From the NCBI GenBank assembly GCA_017311185.1, contig JAESUZ010001269.1:248001-312000 (forward strand): 64,000 nt of DNA, given 5' to 3'. Both the position numbers and the translations under genes were made by a program. Origin of the DNA: Proteles cristata cristata (taxonomy: Eukaryota; Chordata; Mammalia; Carnivora; Hyaenidae). The notes under the pieces are model-generated. The model did not search any database. It was not told the origin of the DNA and saw only the letters and a program-made list of their open reading frames with translations. The stretch's first letter is position 1; the number at the start of each line of letters is the position of its first letter. Positions 1-25,800 of this stretch are shown here, piece by piece.

Positions 1-13830
<13,830 letters not shown>

Positions 13831-15125
13831 TTTTTTAACTCTTCAATTCTCTTCAGCTGCCTATTAATCCAATCTCTAACAATGCTCATCGTGACCAGTA
13901 TGCAGAGAAATAATAATAGATACGATGCCGCTAACTGGTATGATGTGAGAGGGCATCAAGACATTTTAAAATAATATACCAAGCATCACTCTTTAATCCT
14001 CTTTCTGGCTTCTCATCCTACATTTCCAAGATTGGTAAAGAATAGTTAAGAGATAGTATTTAACCAATTTTTGTTAATCTAACCGATAGTTATTACTGGA
14101 TGGAAGATCTGTACAACTGTTCCAATTTGATAAGGCGTCCAAATAATATCCTAGTTGCCATTAAAACATATTGGTGAAATATATACACCAATATATTTCA
14201 CTGTGATATGGAATGTTTACATACATCAGTTGTGAGGTGGTTTGTCAACCATGTACAGCTAAAGAGGAGGGTTGGCTCTGTTGCTAATATCTGTACAAAG
14301 TTGTCCCTTGCTTCCCTAATAGCCTACCCCCAGCACTATCAAATCAACGGCAAACCTCATTTTTTCCATATACTGTCCAACCAACTTATACTCAAAATTC
14401 ATACACCAGCCTTTTTCAAAGAAGGAAGATACTATATGGGCTTAGTTTGTAAACTGGCAATGGATAGGGATTGAGGAGCTTCAGTACAGGGAAAAATGGA
14501 AACTTTCCCCACTGGAGAATGGGACTTGGGGCAGGGGGACAAAAAGTGACACAGGACTTTTTCCTTCCTCCAACTACATCTCGTTTTGCTTACAACCTTT
14601 AAGTCATTTGTCTTTCTCCTCCTGAGAGAAGAGGGATGTTTTTGCCCATAACATTGTATAGAAATGTAGACAATTACACTGGATATAAATTTGTTTAAAG
14701 GATTATCTTTATTACACAAGCTGACTTCTAAATGAACATGGACTTCAAGGAGGAGGAATTCTCATTCAGATGAGGCACCCACATAAAACGACTGTGAAAG
14801 GTACGTAATTTGGGATGAAAATAAGTAGAAACTGATAATCAAAATTGTTAAATGGAAATTCCACTAAAACTCCAAAGCATATACCTCCGTAAGTGTTCAA
14901 AGCTTGGGTCTTCACCCAAACTCACAATTTGTTGAGCCAGTTTATTTCATAACCTGTAATTAATTTATTGGGATGTGTGGGTGTTTCAATACAAATCTTG
15001 AATACAGCTTTTCATCCTGGGAAATATTCCAACTGCCTAAATAAATGAGCCGCGCCCCACCCCCCCAAAGTAAGCAGATTTAGCCTTCATTAGCCACACA
15101 CAAGTATTTAAAGTGAACCTCTGGG

Positions 15126-15281
15126 AGTGCCTGGGTCACTCCAGTCAGTTAAGCATCAGTCTTGATGTAAGAGTTTGTGGGTTCTAGCCCAAAATTCCAG
15201 CTCTGTGCTTACAGCCTGGAGCCTGCTTGGGATCCTCTCTCTCCCTCTCTCTCAAAATAAATAAACTTAAAAATAAAAAGA
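15126..15281 (+). mobile_element. Carnivore SINE, diverged partial
   Basis: Sense; head GAGTGCCTGGGTCACTCCAG, tail AAATAAATAAAC. Confidence 0.85.
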
Positions 15282-15908
15282 TGTGAACCTCTGCACTGAA
15301 TTCCCTGCTTAAATCCAGATTTCAAGATAGCCTAATTTAGACTATTTCAAAGTAAAATAGCCTAGTTGTACATTTCAAGGCCTTTCTTTGAAGACAATAA
15401 AGAAGTGAAATAGTGAAAAATTGATTTTTCTGCCTAGATTTAAAATAAAAAACAAAATCAAAATGCAAGTGAGGAACTAGGACACATGTCTAGGACAGCC
15501 TTGCTGTACAACCCCTCCGACAAATTACTAAAAGACAATTACCACACAAAAACAAGATTAGTCACAAAAGAAAAACCAATACCCAGCCAAAAAAAAAAAG
15601 GGAATTCTTTTTTTTAACCTACCAAACTAACAAAAATTTTTCCACTGTTGCCAAGGGCAAAAGTAAATCAATGAACACTCAGCTCTGGTGAAGCACAGCA
15701 TTTCGGGAACCACCACAATGTCTTACTGTCCAGGACGGTCCAACAGCTCTTCCCTAAGGGGGGAAACGAATGTTCCGGTGCCCTCGAACTACTGTTCCAG
15801 TTTTCTTCTGTTCACTGTTTAAGTAATTTATACCCACCGCTTCTAAATTAAATCTGTAATCTACAAAATACTCTCAACACATATATTAACTCATTTGATT
15901 CTCAAAAC

Positions 15909-16121
15909 CTAAGATTTTTTTTTTAAATGTTTTTATTTATTATTGAGAGATAGAGACAGAGCATGGGCACAGGAGGGGCAGAGAGAGGGGGAGACGTGGA
16001 ATCCTAAGAAGGCTCTGAGCTGTTAGCAAAGAGCCCAATGCGGGGCTCGAACTCATAAACTGTGAGATCGTGACCTGAACCGAAGTAGGACGCTTAACCG
16101 ACTGAGCCACCCAGGTGCCCC
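15909..16121 (-). mobile_element. Carnivore SINE
   Basis: Antisense; flanked by AAAACCTAAGA on both sides. Confidence 0.92.
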
Positions 16122-16498
16122 AAAACCTAAGAATTTTTATTGTACTCTTTCTTGAGGTGAGAAAACAAGATCAGAGATTCAAGGCTTCATTATTTGGGGA
16201 CTCAGTGACTCCAACTTCCATAAGATGCTTTCCTTCCTACCAGTCTACCTGCACTTTCCCATCCAAAACTAAGCTCTCAAAGTGCCTGACACATTGCATT
16301 ACAAGTAACAATTACCCAGTAAATCTGTTTCAATTTCAGCTTTGCTAACCCCCATATTTTAATCCAAGAAAGCAAGCCTAAACCTTAAGTGTGCTAAATT
16401 TTTAGTAATACCAAAAAAGCTCTGAAAAGAAACACAGAAATTAACTGATAAGTTCTGGGGTTATTTAGAAAAAACATACACATCACTGAAGCCACAAA

Positions 16499-16504
16499 TT
16501 TAAT
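16499..16504 (-). terminator. Candidate BRIX1 poly(A) signal ATTAAA
   Basis: ATTAAA on the minus strand about 125 bases past the stop codon. I saw no AATAAA on that strand in the first 200 bases after the stop. Moderate to low certainty. Confidence 0.35.
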
Positions 16505-16627
16505 TTGGTTTTTCTTTGTCTTAAATGTCACACTAATGAGGTCTAAGGTAGTCCGGGATAATAAAAGTATTTACACATTGAATACAAAATAAATACAAAA
16601 TTACTGAAAAGTCAGTTATCCACTGAT

Positions 16628-16897
16628 TCATTTTGCATTCCCACTGTTCATCTTCTGTTTCAATTTTCTTTGCCTTTTGTAAATCCTTTTCTTTCTTGCT
16701 TTCAAATCAACTTTCGGCTCTGGTTTTACCCACTGTATTTCTACCGGCTTTTCTTCAGCTGGTATAACAAACACATCTGCAGTGGGATCATGTGGCAGAA
16801 CTGTCTTTGGTTCTTTCTTTTTCATTTTCTGTGCATCTTTCACCTGTTGTTTCTCTTTGTATTTTGCAGCTGTGATGGATCTTATGACACGCCGATG
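16628..16897 (-). CDS. BRIX1: BRIX1 coding exon 10 and stop
   Basis: 270 bases with the stop. Starts HRRVIRSITAAKYKEKQQVK and ends in a basic tail (KRIYKRQRKLKQKMNSGNAK). Acceptor TTTTTAG. Confidence 0.97.
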   Translation of the reverse strand, partial: HRRVIRSITAAKYKEKQQVKDAQKMKKKEPKTVLPHDPTADVFVIPAEEKPVEIQWVKPEPKVDLKARKKRIYKRQRKLKQKMNSGNAK

Positions 16898-19800
16898 CTA
16901 AAAACAAAAAAAACTCCATAAGACACTTTCAAACTAAAAATAAACATTATATATGGTGAGGACATTCACTTATGAATTGGATTTTCCCTGCACTCAATGT
17001 CATTAAAAAATAGTAGTAATCTGCAAGGCTGTAAGCAGCAAAAACCAAATAAAGTTTCATAGTAACAGAAATCACTTGACAAAATTATTTTGGCCAGAGT
17101 TCTCTGGGGCACTGAGGACCCAAGTAAACAACAAAAATAGTTTACCATGTTTGGTGACTGGTAGTGAGGATTTTCATATAAAGTTGGTCCTCCAAAACTT
17201 CCCTGGAAAATCTTTATCAGATTTAAAACGAAACGAGGTCCTATTTCTACAAGAGCAGCATCTTCTTCTATGATCTTTAATAAAAAGGAAACATTTCATT
17301 TTGGTTTGGATCAACTCTTTCTAAAAGTTACCGTGGCTATAACCTCATTAAGAATATGCCTAAAAGAAGTGAGAGCCAATTAAATTAGAGTAGAAGTGCA
17401 AACTTGGCCAAATTATTGGTATTCTCTGAAATATATTACTAGTTACAGGTAATTGTCATGGGAAAATATTAACATTTTTTTCAGTGTGTTCTTTTAAAAC
17501 TGAGTAATTACAATTTGGTCTTTATCTGGCTTCTCACAATGCACATATTCTTGAAAAACTGTGGTTAAATAAATTTTTAAAACACAGCCACTGTAATAAA
17601 ACGTATTAAAGCACCCAATGGGGAACCCTTTTAAAATTTAAGCCATGGGGCGCCTGGGTGGCTCAGTGGGTTAAGCATCTGACTTTGGCTCAGGTCATGA
17701 TCTCACAGTTTGTGGGTTCAAGCCCCGCATTGGGCTCTGTGCTGACAGCTAGCTCAGAACCTGGAACCTGTTTCAGATTCTGTATCTCCCTCTCTCTCTG
17801 ACCCTCCCCTGTTCATGCTGCCTCTCTCTCTCTCTCTCTCAGAAATAAATAAAACATAAAAAAATAAAAAGATTTAAAATTTAAGCCAGCCGCTAGGTTG
17901 TATTTATACATCTAATTCAAATTACATTAAAAGGTATATAAAAGGATAAAAGGATACATGTCCAAATTTATTTTTGAATGGTTGCTGATTGTTGAATTAA
18001 GAGGCAACTTCTGAGCTACAAATACTAACACTGTTGGTTCAGGTTTGTCTGTTCTCAGAGGTTAAGGGGTATGTTTAACGCACACTGCAAGGTATCTAAT
18101 AGAACAATGCAGAAAACAGCCTAGGTTACTTTAACTTTATTTTTCTTGAGGGGCACCTGGGTGGCTCAGTCAGTTAAGTGTCAAGTGTCAGCTCAGGATC
18201 TCATGGCTCATGAGTTCAAGCCCTCTGTTGAGCAATTCTGCTGACAGCTCAGAGCCTGGAGTCTGCTTGGGATTCTGTGTCTCTTGACTCTCCCCTCCTT
18301 GTGCTCTGTCTCTCTCAAAAATAAACATAAAAAAATTAATAAAAAATTTTTTTGAGAAAGAGAGTGCATGAGCGGGCAGAGAGGGTATGAAGCAGGCTCT
18401 GCACTGATAGCAGCAAACCCAATGTGGGGCTCTAACTCATGAACTGTGAGATCGTGACCTGAGCCAAAGTCAGATGCATAACCGACTGAGCCAGCCAGAC
18501 ACCCCATAAATATTCTTTTAATGCTTTTTATTTTTTGCAAGAAAGAGCAACCAGGAGGAGGGTCTGGGGTGGGGATGGAAGTGGGGACAGAGGATCCAAA
18601 GCAGGCTCTGTGCTGACAGCAGTGAGCTGGATGCAGGGCTTGAACCCATGAACTGGGAGATCATGACCTGAGCCAAAGCTGGACGCTCAACCAACTGAAT
18701 CACCCAGGTGCCCAAAAAACACCCTAGGTTACTTTCAGTGCTGTCTAAAATGGTCTTGCTCTTCTTTCTACTTCTCTACTTTGCTGCAGATTTATCATCC
18801 TGCGAAACTCCTGCTTCAAAATTTCCAGAATCACCTCTCCTAAACAAGGTACTGTATGACTCACAGAATCTTACAGTTCTCAATGAATGAATTCTACTAC
18901 AGAGATCATTTTTTCTAAGTCTTAACACCCTACGTCCCCAGATTCCAACCTCTGGAGAGAAACATATTTTCCTCAATATATAGTTGCTTGTTAGAAAAAC
19001 CTTACTCCAAGTCAACTGATAGCTGTGAAAAGAAATAGGTAGAGAAGGAGGTAAAGTATGAGACAGTAGTTAACTGCTACAAGTGTGTGGAGGCAAAAAG
19101 CTATTTCAGACAAAAGGACTTATTTGCATTTTCACAAACATTATGTATCCTACTTCATTTCAAAGTATAATTAAAATTTAATCAAAGCTAACCTGGAAGT
19201 TCCGAAACCATATCCTGTTATCCAAAATGGTGAAAGTAAACACATGGTCCACAAATGGCTGGCTTTTGGGATGATACCGGGGTGTACTAAAGATCTAGTA
19301 TAAAAATAAAAATAAGTGCCGTTAGTTTCTTATTCTACCACATTCCATGTAATGTTTTAGATAGCTAAATTAACAAAAAGTCCAAAGGAGACACTCATTT
19401 ATATTACTAAAAATACTTTCTAAAATGATATTTACCTGAATTAAGAGTTCTTTTAACAAAGCATAATGTGGTAATTCATCAAAAGCCTATAAAAAAATAA
19501 AGTGAACATATTATTTGACAACAGTGTTTTGTTTAAAATTGTGGGTTTTTTCAAGTCTTTTAACTCAATTGAATTACATAACCATATCCACAAAAAAACA
19601 ACCAGGCAAAATAATGAAATCAGACCTCATACACTAAATGAGAAACTTACAGGGTCAAAAGACAAAAGGGGCCGAGAACCTTTCAAACAGTTTCCAGTCA
19701 TCTTTAGTTCAGCTAAGGTATGAACTAGAAAAATTATGACAACAAAAAGTTATTAGTACAATTATCCCAAAAGAGCGAATTTTGCATTAAAAAAATCTTT

Positions 19801-22800
19801 TTTTTTTTTTAAATGTTTTTATTTATTTCTGAGAGAGAGAGAGAGAGACAACTTGAGCAGGGGAGGGTCAGAGAGAGAGGCAGACACAGAATCCGCAATA
19901 GGCTCCAGGCTCTGAGCTAGCTGTCAACACAGGGTTCGAACCCACGAATTATGAGATCATGACCTGAGCCGAAGTCGGACTGCTTAACCGACTATGTCAC
20001 CCAGGAGCCCCAACATTAAAAAAATCTTAAGTGGAGTCAACTTACTATTTTGAACAAGGAATTTAGCAGATGGTCCATGAGGTGAATTTGAAAGCCTGAA
20101 AAATATGGAGTTTTTTCAACTAATTAGAATTTAGAATGTAGTAAATTCTTACTACCTCAACGTTTAAAAAACATCATAATGTGCACATTTAATTTTCTTT
20201 AAAAGTTTTGACTTTCATCGAATCAAATGAGTTTGCTTCATCCCCTGGAGCAAGTTTTTTTACATAAAAGACTTTTACATAAAAGAGTCTTTTTACATAA
20301 AAGACTGAAAGAGATATATAACCTAGGAAATACAAATAATAATCCATTTACAGGAACAGTTCCACCAAAATCTTACTTAATACATACTCTTACCACATAT
20401 AGAGATCCTGTTTTTTCTTAGCTTCAAAATAGATACATTTATTGCAGTTTTTCATTTCACAAACCTAAAGAGAGCAAAGTATAGAAAAATGAAATAGACA
20501 ATAAAAATGAGAACAAAAGCAATTCAATGCAATTAATATCTAGATTCCTCCAAAAATACTTAAGCAGACTAATAGGCTACAAAGGTCTGAATCTAGGTAA
20601 ATTCACCACAACAAAAATCAAACTAAAAAAAAAACCCATTTAAAGTTCCTCTTAGATATTCTGCCTGAGGTAAACTAGATACTCTGCTTAATGGCATCCT
20701 CTTCTTCCAACCATACTCCAGGTACAACCTACGCAGAGTGAGGAAAAAAAAAAAAAGATACCCTAGGGATAAAGCACGCTAGTGTTAGCCTCACTGATCT
20801 TAGGAAAATAGTCCTTAAAGAACCAATACATCCTTTACAACTGCTATTTTTATTATTACTTTTATTTGAGAGAGAGAGAGTGAGTGCACATGTGGGGGAG
20901 AGGGGCAGAGAGAGAATCTTAAGCATGCTCCAGCTCAGCACAAAGCCTGATGTGGGGCTCGATCTCACAACCCTGGATCATGACCTGAGCCAAAATCAAG
21001 AGTCAGACACTCAACTGACTGAGCCACCCAGGCATCCCTACGATGGTTACTTTAATCTTTTTTAATATTTGTTTATTTTTGAGAGAGAAACATAGTGAGA
21101 GTGTGGGAGTGGCTAAGAATGGGACAAACAGAATCTGAAGCAGGCTCCAGGCTCTGAGCTGTCAGCACAGAGCCTGAAGTGGGGCTTGAACTCAAACTGT
21201 GAGATCATGACCTGAGCTGAGTTTGGAATGCTTTACCAACTGAGCCATCCAGGTGCCCCTGGTTATTTTTAACTCTTCAGTGTTTTGATTTAAAGCTCAA
21301 GAAATTTAAGATTTTTCTTCTTCATCTGTACTATCCTATACCATTATTTTTGTGATTTAGTTTTGTAAAATCGTTAAGGGACTGGTGAAAGATAGAAATA
21401 TAGTTGAATTGAACTTCAACACCTGGAAGGTTTCTATTACTGTAATATTCATAAATCTGCATATACCCATCAACTCTCAACTACCTGAGACTTTTAACCT
21501 AATAACTTAAAGAAAGCCGTAGGTCCAATGCTTTTGTTTCTTATTGGCCTTAGAACAAACAATAACACTAAGTTAACTGTTTTCCAGTCAAGCCTCAGTT
21601 GCTGGAAACTCACCGTGTTTTTCACCTATCTTCCCTTGAAATTATACTTGTTCATGGACAGAATCCCCCATTAGAATGTGGATCCCACTGGATTACTGGG
21701 GTGTTGTTTTGTTTAACCGTTTCTACAGCACTAGAATATATAGCAGAGATTCAAATATCTGTGCTAAATGAATAAAACAAACCTTTCTAACAGTGAAAGA
21801 AAATTATCTGAAAACAATTCTTCTTAATTTTTAAAAATGTGCTTTAAGATGTAAGCTCAGTATCTTCAACAATACTCTGAAAATTAATCTATTACTAATT
21901 TGTATTATCTTAAGAGCAAATACCATGTGTTTCACTTAAATACTTTTTAAAATGTGTGGTTTTAAAAATAATTAACAGATTTTTTTAAATTTTGTACATG
22001 TTGATAGTTTTTTTTAACAGGTAACTACTGTCAATCTAGCACTGTACTGTACATGAGAAATAAAAAGAATAAGATATTATCCCTGTCTTTCAAAAATTTC
22101 AGTATGTTTGGTGAGATAAGACAAATGTAAGAATGATCAAGAAATAATACATACTGAAGCACTAAAGTGTGAGATATAGACAGTGAGGTTATAAAAATTT
22201 GTAAGGCAGATTATTGAAGAGTTAATAATATTTGTCTAAGTATCTTTTACAAAACAATTTAAAAGTCACTGAATAACTGATTACTCTTTAAATGAACTAT
22301 CTTTAGTGTTTCAAAATATTGTTCCTAGAGTTCCCAGAATAGTTTACTTGAATTACTATCTAAAATTACCTCATTAATGACAAATAACTTGTCTTTACGA
22401 TCCATTTTCGTATCTATAAAAAGAATAAAGAAAGTAAGATTTCAAAGCTATTTCAAACAAATCACACACACTCTTTCTAAAAAAGTACTATTTTTACAAT
22501 CTTCAGTTTAAAAAAGACTAATTTTTTTTTAAAATATTTTATTTTTGAGTATGAGAGAGAGACAGTGTGTGAGCGGGCGAGACACAGAGAGAGAAAGGGA
22601 AAAATAGAATCTGAAGCAGGTTCCAGGCTCTGAGCTATCAGCACAGAGCCTGACACGGGGCTTGAACTCACGAACCGTAAGATCATGACCTGAGCCAAAG
22701 TTGGATGCTTAACCAACCAAGCCATGCAGGCACCCCAAGTTTTATTACTTTTCAAAATTATTAGATCTAAAAATACATGACTTTTTAAAAAATATTCACT

Positions 22801-25800
22801 TTTTATAAAAATGACTGATTAAAAATAGTCCTCAAGCATCATAAACTACGATCTTAGCAGTGTTTCTCATCAACTTTAGATATTCTTTAAGTCCCTTTCA
22901 AATATGGAAACATTCTCACAAAGACTATGTTCTAGGATTGCATTCACTGAAGGAACTAGGAACATTCACTGAAGAAACTAAAATTAAATCTCTTGTTAGT
23001 TTTAGAGATATGAAGATATAACAACAGACACCGGTTTGAGAAACAGTGGTCTAAGAAACAAAGCTATTACCTAGAATTAGAGCCAAAAGCGCCCTCTGAC
23101 ACAGACACAGAAGCAGCTGCATGGTGGTAGTGCCACATGTCTAAGGTTACAGCTTCACCTGGCTGCAGGACACATCATTGCTAAAAAGACTATCTTGGCA
23201 TTTAGAAGTAGGCTAAGCCCCAAATTAAAGGTGCTTCAAATCCTACTCCAGTCTATTAACTTCTTAATAAGAACAGTTTTTCTTAAGTTTATTTATTTTG
23301 AGAGCGAGAGAGAGAGCAATCGTGGGCATGGGTGGGGCAGAGACAGATAGGGAGAGAGAATCGCAAGCAGGGTCTGCTCTGCCAGCGCAGAGTTGGACAT
23401 GGGGCTCGAGCCAAGAGACGAAATCGAAATGGAGAGTCAGATGCTTAACCAACTGAGCCACCCAGGAATTCCAAGAACACTTAGGAAAAAAAAAACTGCA
23501 GATAGCAATACATGGCAGTCCTGAATTATTCAGGAGGACAAACTAGCTTGTAACCTTTGAGAGCATTACAAGGAAGGCATTCCTGGACCCTCAAACATCG
23601 TTTTGATAATTAATAGCAGGTTAATATCTAAGAAAGTGAAGGAAATGTTTAATGAATTTCGCCAAGAATTTCTAACAAAGTGTTAACTGGAAAAATCCTG
23701 TCACTGAAAAGATGAACTTCTGAGATGGCTTAGTTCTTTACCTAAGGCTGAACAAATGACAAGGTTGAACAGTGATTGAAAGTAAAAACACATAAATGTA
23801 TTTAAGAACTTTTAAAATGTAGGATATAAAGGCACCTGCTTTAGAATGAGGCATCAACATTCTCAAGTCTTGCATTAAATGTCTTGTTCTGAAATTTATT
23901 CCTCTAGAAGAAAAGATAAGAATCCGCTCCTTATTTTTCCACTTGCCCTGAAAGAAAAAAGGAAATGTGAAGATTTTTAAATCTCTTACTGAAGCTACCT
24001 TGTTTCTTCATGATAGCTTTAAAAGCATCCAGTTAATACTCCACCATCCTCCAATGTATCAAGACTACATCCCTAATTCTGCCTCTCTCCCATGTGTTTA
24101 ATTCAAAGAACTGACATGTTTCGCTCTAGAATCTTTTCACTGATGAAATCAGAATGAACTCCCTAGTCAATATTCCTTTCACAAGAGAACTTTAGTATTA
24201 ACTTATATTTACTAGGTTCCTACCAGGAGTCAGGGAAGGCTGTCAACAAGCAAGCAAATCAGTAAAGACATGGAGGCAAGAACAGCATGAAATCCTTATT
24301 TAGATAACCACTATGTATCTGTCATACAGGACAGAAATGGCAAAGCATCATGGGAAGAGCCAAAAAAGGAAACAAAAGTCCCCATTTTATCTAACAGACA
24401 AAATTTAGATCCCCTATCTAAAGAAGCAAGCTAAAGGTAGCTCTTGATTCTAATAATAATACAGCCAAGGAGGGGCGCCTGGGTGGCTTAGTCGGTTAAG
24501 CGTCCGACTTTCGCTTGGGTCATGATCTCGCGGTTCGTGGGTTCGAGCCCCGCGTTGGGCTCTGTGCTGACTGCCAGCTCAGAGCCTGGAGCCTGTTTCA
24601 GTCTGTGACTCCCTCTCTCTCTGACCCTCCCCTGCTCACGCTGTCTCTCTCTCTCTCCTAGAAATAAAATAAAAACATTAAAAAAAATAATAATAATAAT
24701 AATACAGCCAAGGAAAAAGTTAACTACTAAAAAAAAAAAAAAATTAACTCCTTGTATATAAGGTGAGTAGAGAGACACAAAAAGATTCTTAAAAAGCTTC
24801 CAGGTAGCAGGCCAAACAATCTTGACACTCTCCCCGAGGAATTCACCGACCATGGCTGCCTCCCAGAAATGCTCTGACTTTCCTCACTTTTGGTTTTTCT
24901 TCTTCCATCTTTCCAATTCCTCCTCCTGACTCCAGACTCTTTCCTAGCCCTCTTTTTATTTTTGTTCTTTCCAGGACAGAGTTCTCATAATCATTCCATA
25001 GCTTCAATTGTCATATCTATAGAAAGGTAAGGAACTCTCCTCTCCCCACTCCTAATACCAAGTATTTGACTTAATACCTTAAATTCAACTCTAGGAATAC
25101 TACGCCTTAAATACAGTAAATTTCTTGTTTATTTTTCTCATGATGCCATCATTTCCATCCCCCCAGGCTCTGAAATATCTATTTGCCCCATTCTCCTATG
25201 TCACAAGCACTCCTCAATGCTGCTGATTTCTCTCTGCAACAACTCTTAATCCCTTCCCATTCACAGCGCCCTCATTCAGATCCTAACCATCTTTTTTTAT
25301 TTTTTGAGTTAAACACCTTTATTACAAAGGCACCCCTTAGGTTACAGAGAAGTAACTTAGGAGTAATTGAAAAACATACCAAAAATGTGTGTATTGTAAG
25401 TAGAGCCACTGCTGTGTGACTTTGGGCAGGTTGCTTCAGTGTCCTGAGCCTCATATTCACAGTAAATCCTTATCACCTTAAATCTCCTGAATGGCTAGCC
25501 TTCCCAGATAGGGGTTTCTTCAACAGGGTATGACCGACTATAGCTTAATCTTTTTAAAGCACTGATTCAATCACATCTTAACCTCCCTGGATTTTCTAAG
25601 CAAACTCCAAAATGACATCACTTTAACACTGGATTATAAAACATATGTGTATTTTTACCTCACTATTGCACCAAATCAACACTAACAAAGTTAATCTGGC
25701 TCTATTTTCTTTAATTTTGAACATTTTCCCTCCATTTCACTGCCTCTGATCATTCATTTTTGAATATCGAATACTGAAATTGTGCCCGTACTTTGAGATC

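Larger units (their letters stand above)
17275..19192 (-). other. BRIX1 intron 8 (1.9 kb) with a four-SINE cluster
   Basis: Four SINEs: 17647-17871 (sense), 18149-18334 (sense), 18335-18505 and 18516-18713 (both antisense), which together make up over 40% of the intron. No exon in it. Confidence 0.75.
20465..22369 (-). other. BRIX1 intron 3 (1.9 kb)
   Basis: Two neighbouring antisense SINEs (20842-21038 and 21054-21259) and an L2 3'-end fragment (about 21650-21780). The remainder is AT-rich and unassigned. Confidence 0.7.

Noticed and set aside
24472..24693. tRNA gene in SINE heads
   Set aside because: The tRNA-like heads belong to repeated SINEs and do not fold into a complete tRNA with matching acceptor arms; none is an independent tRNA gene.
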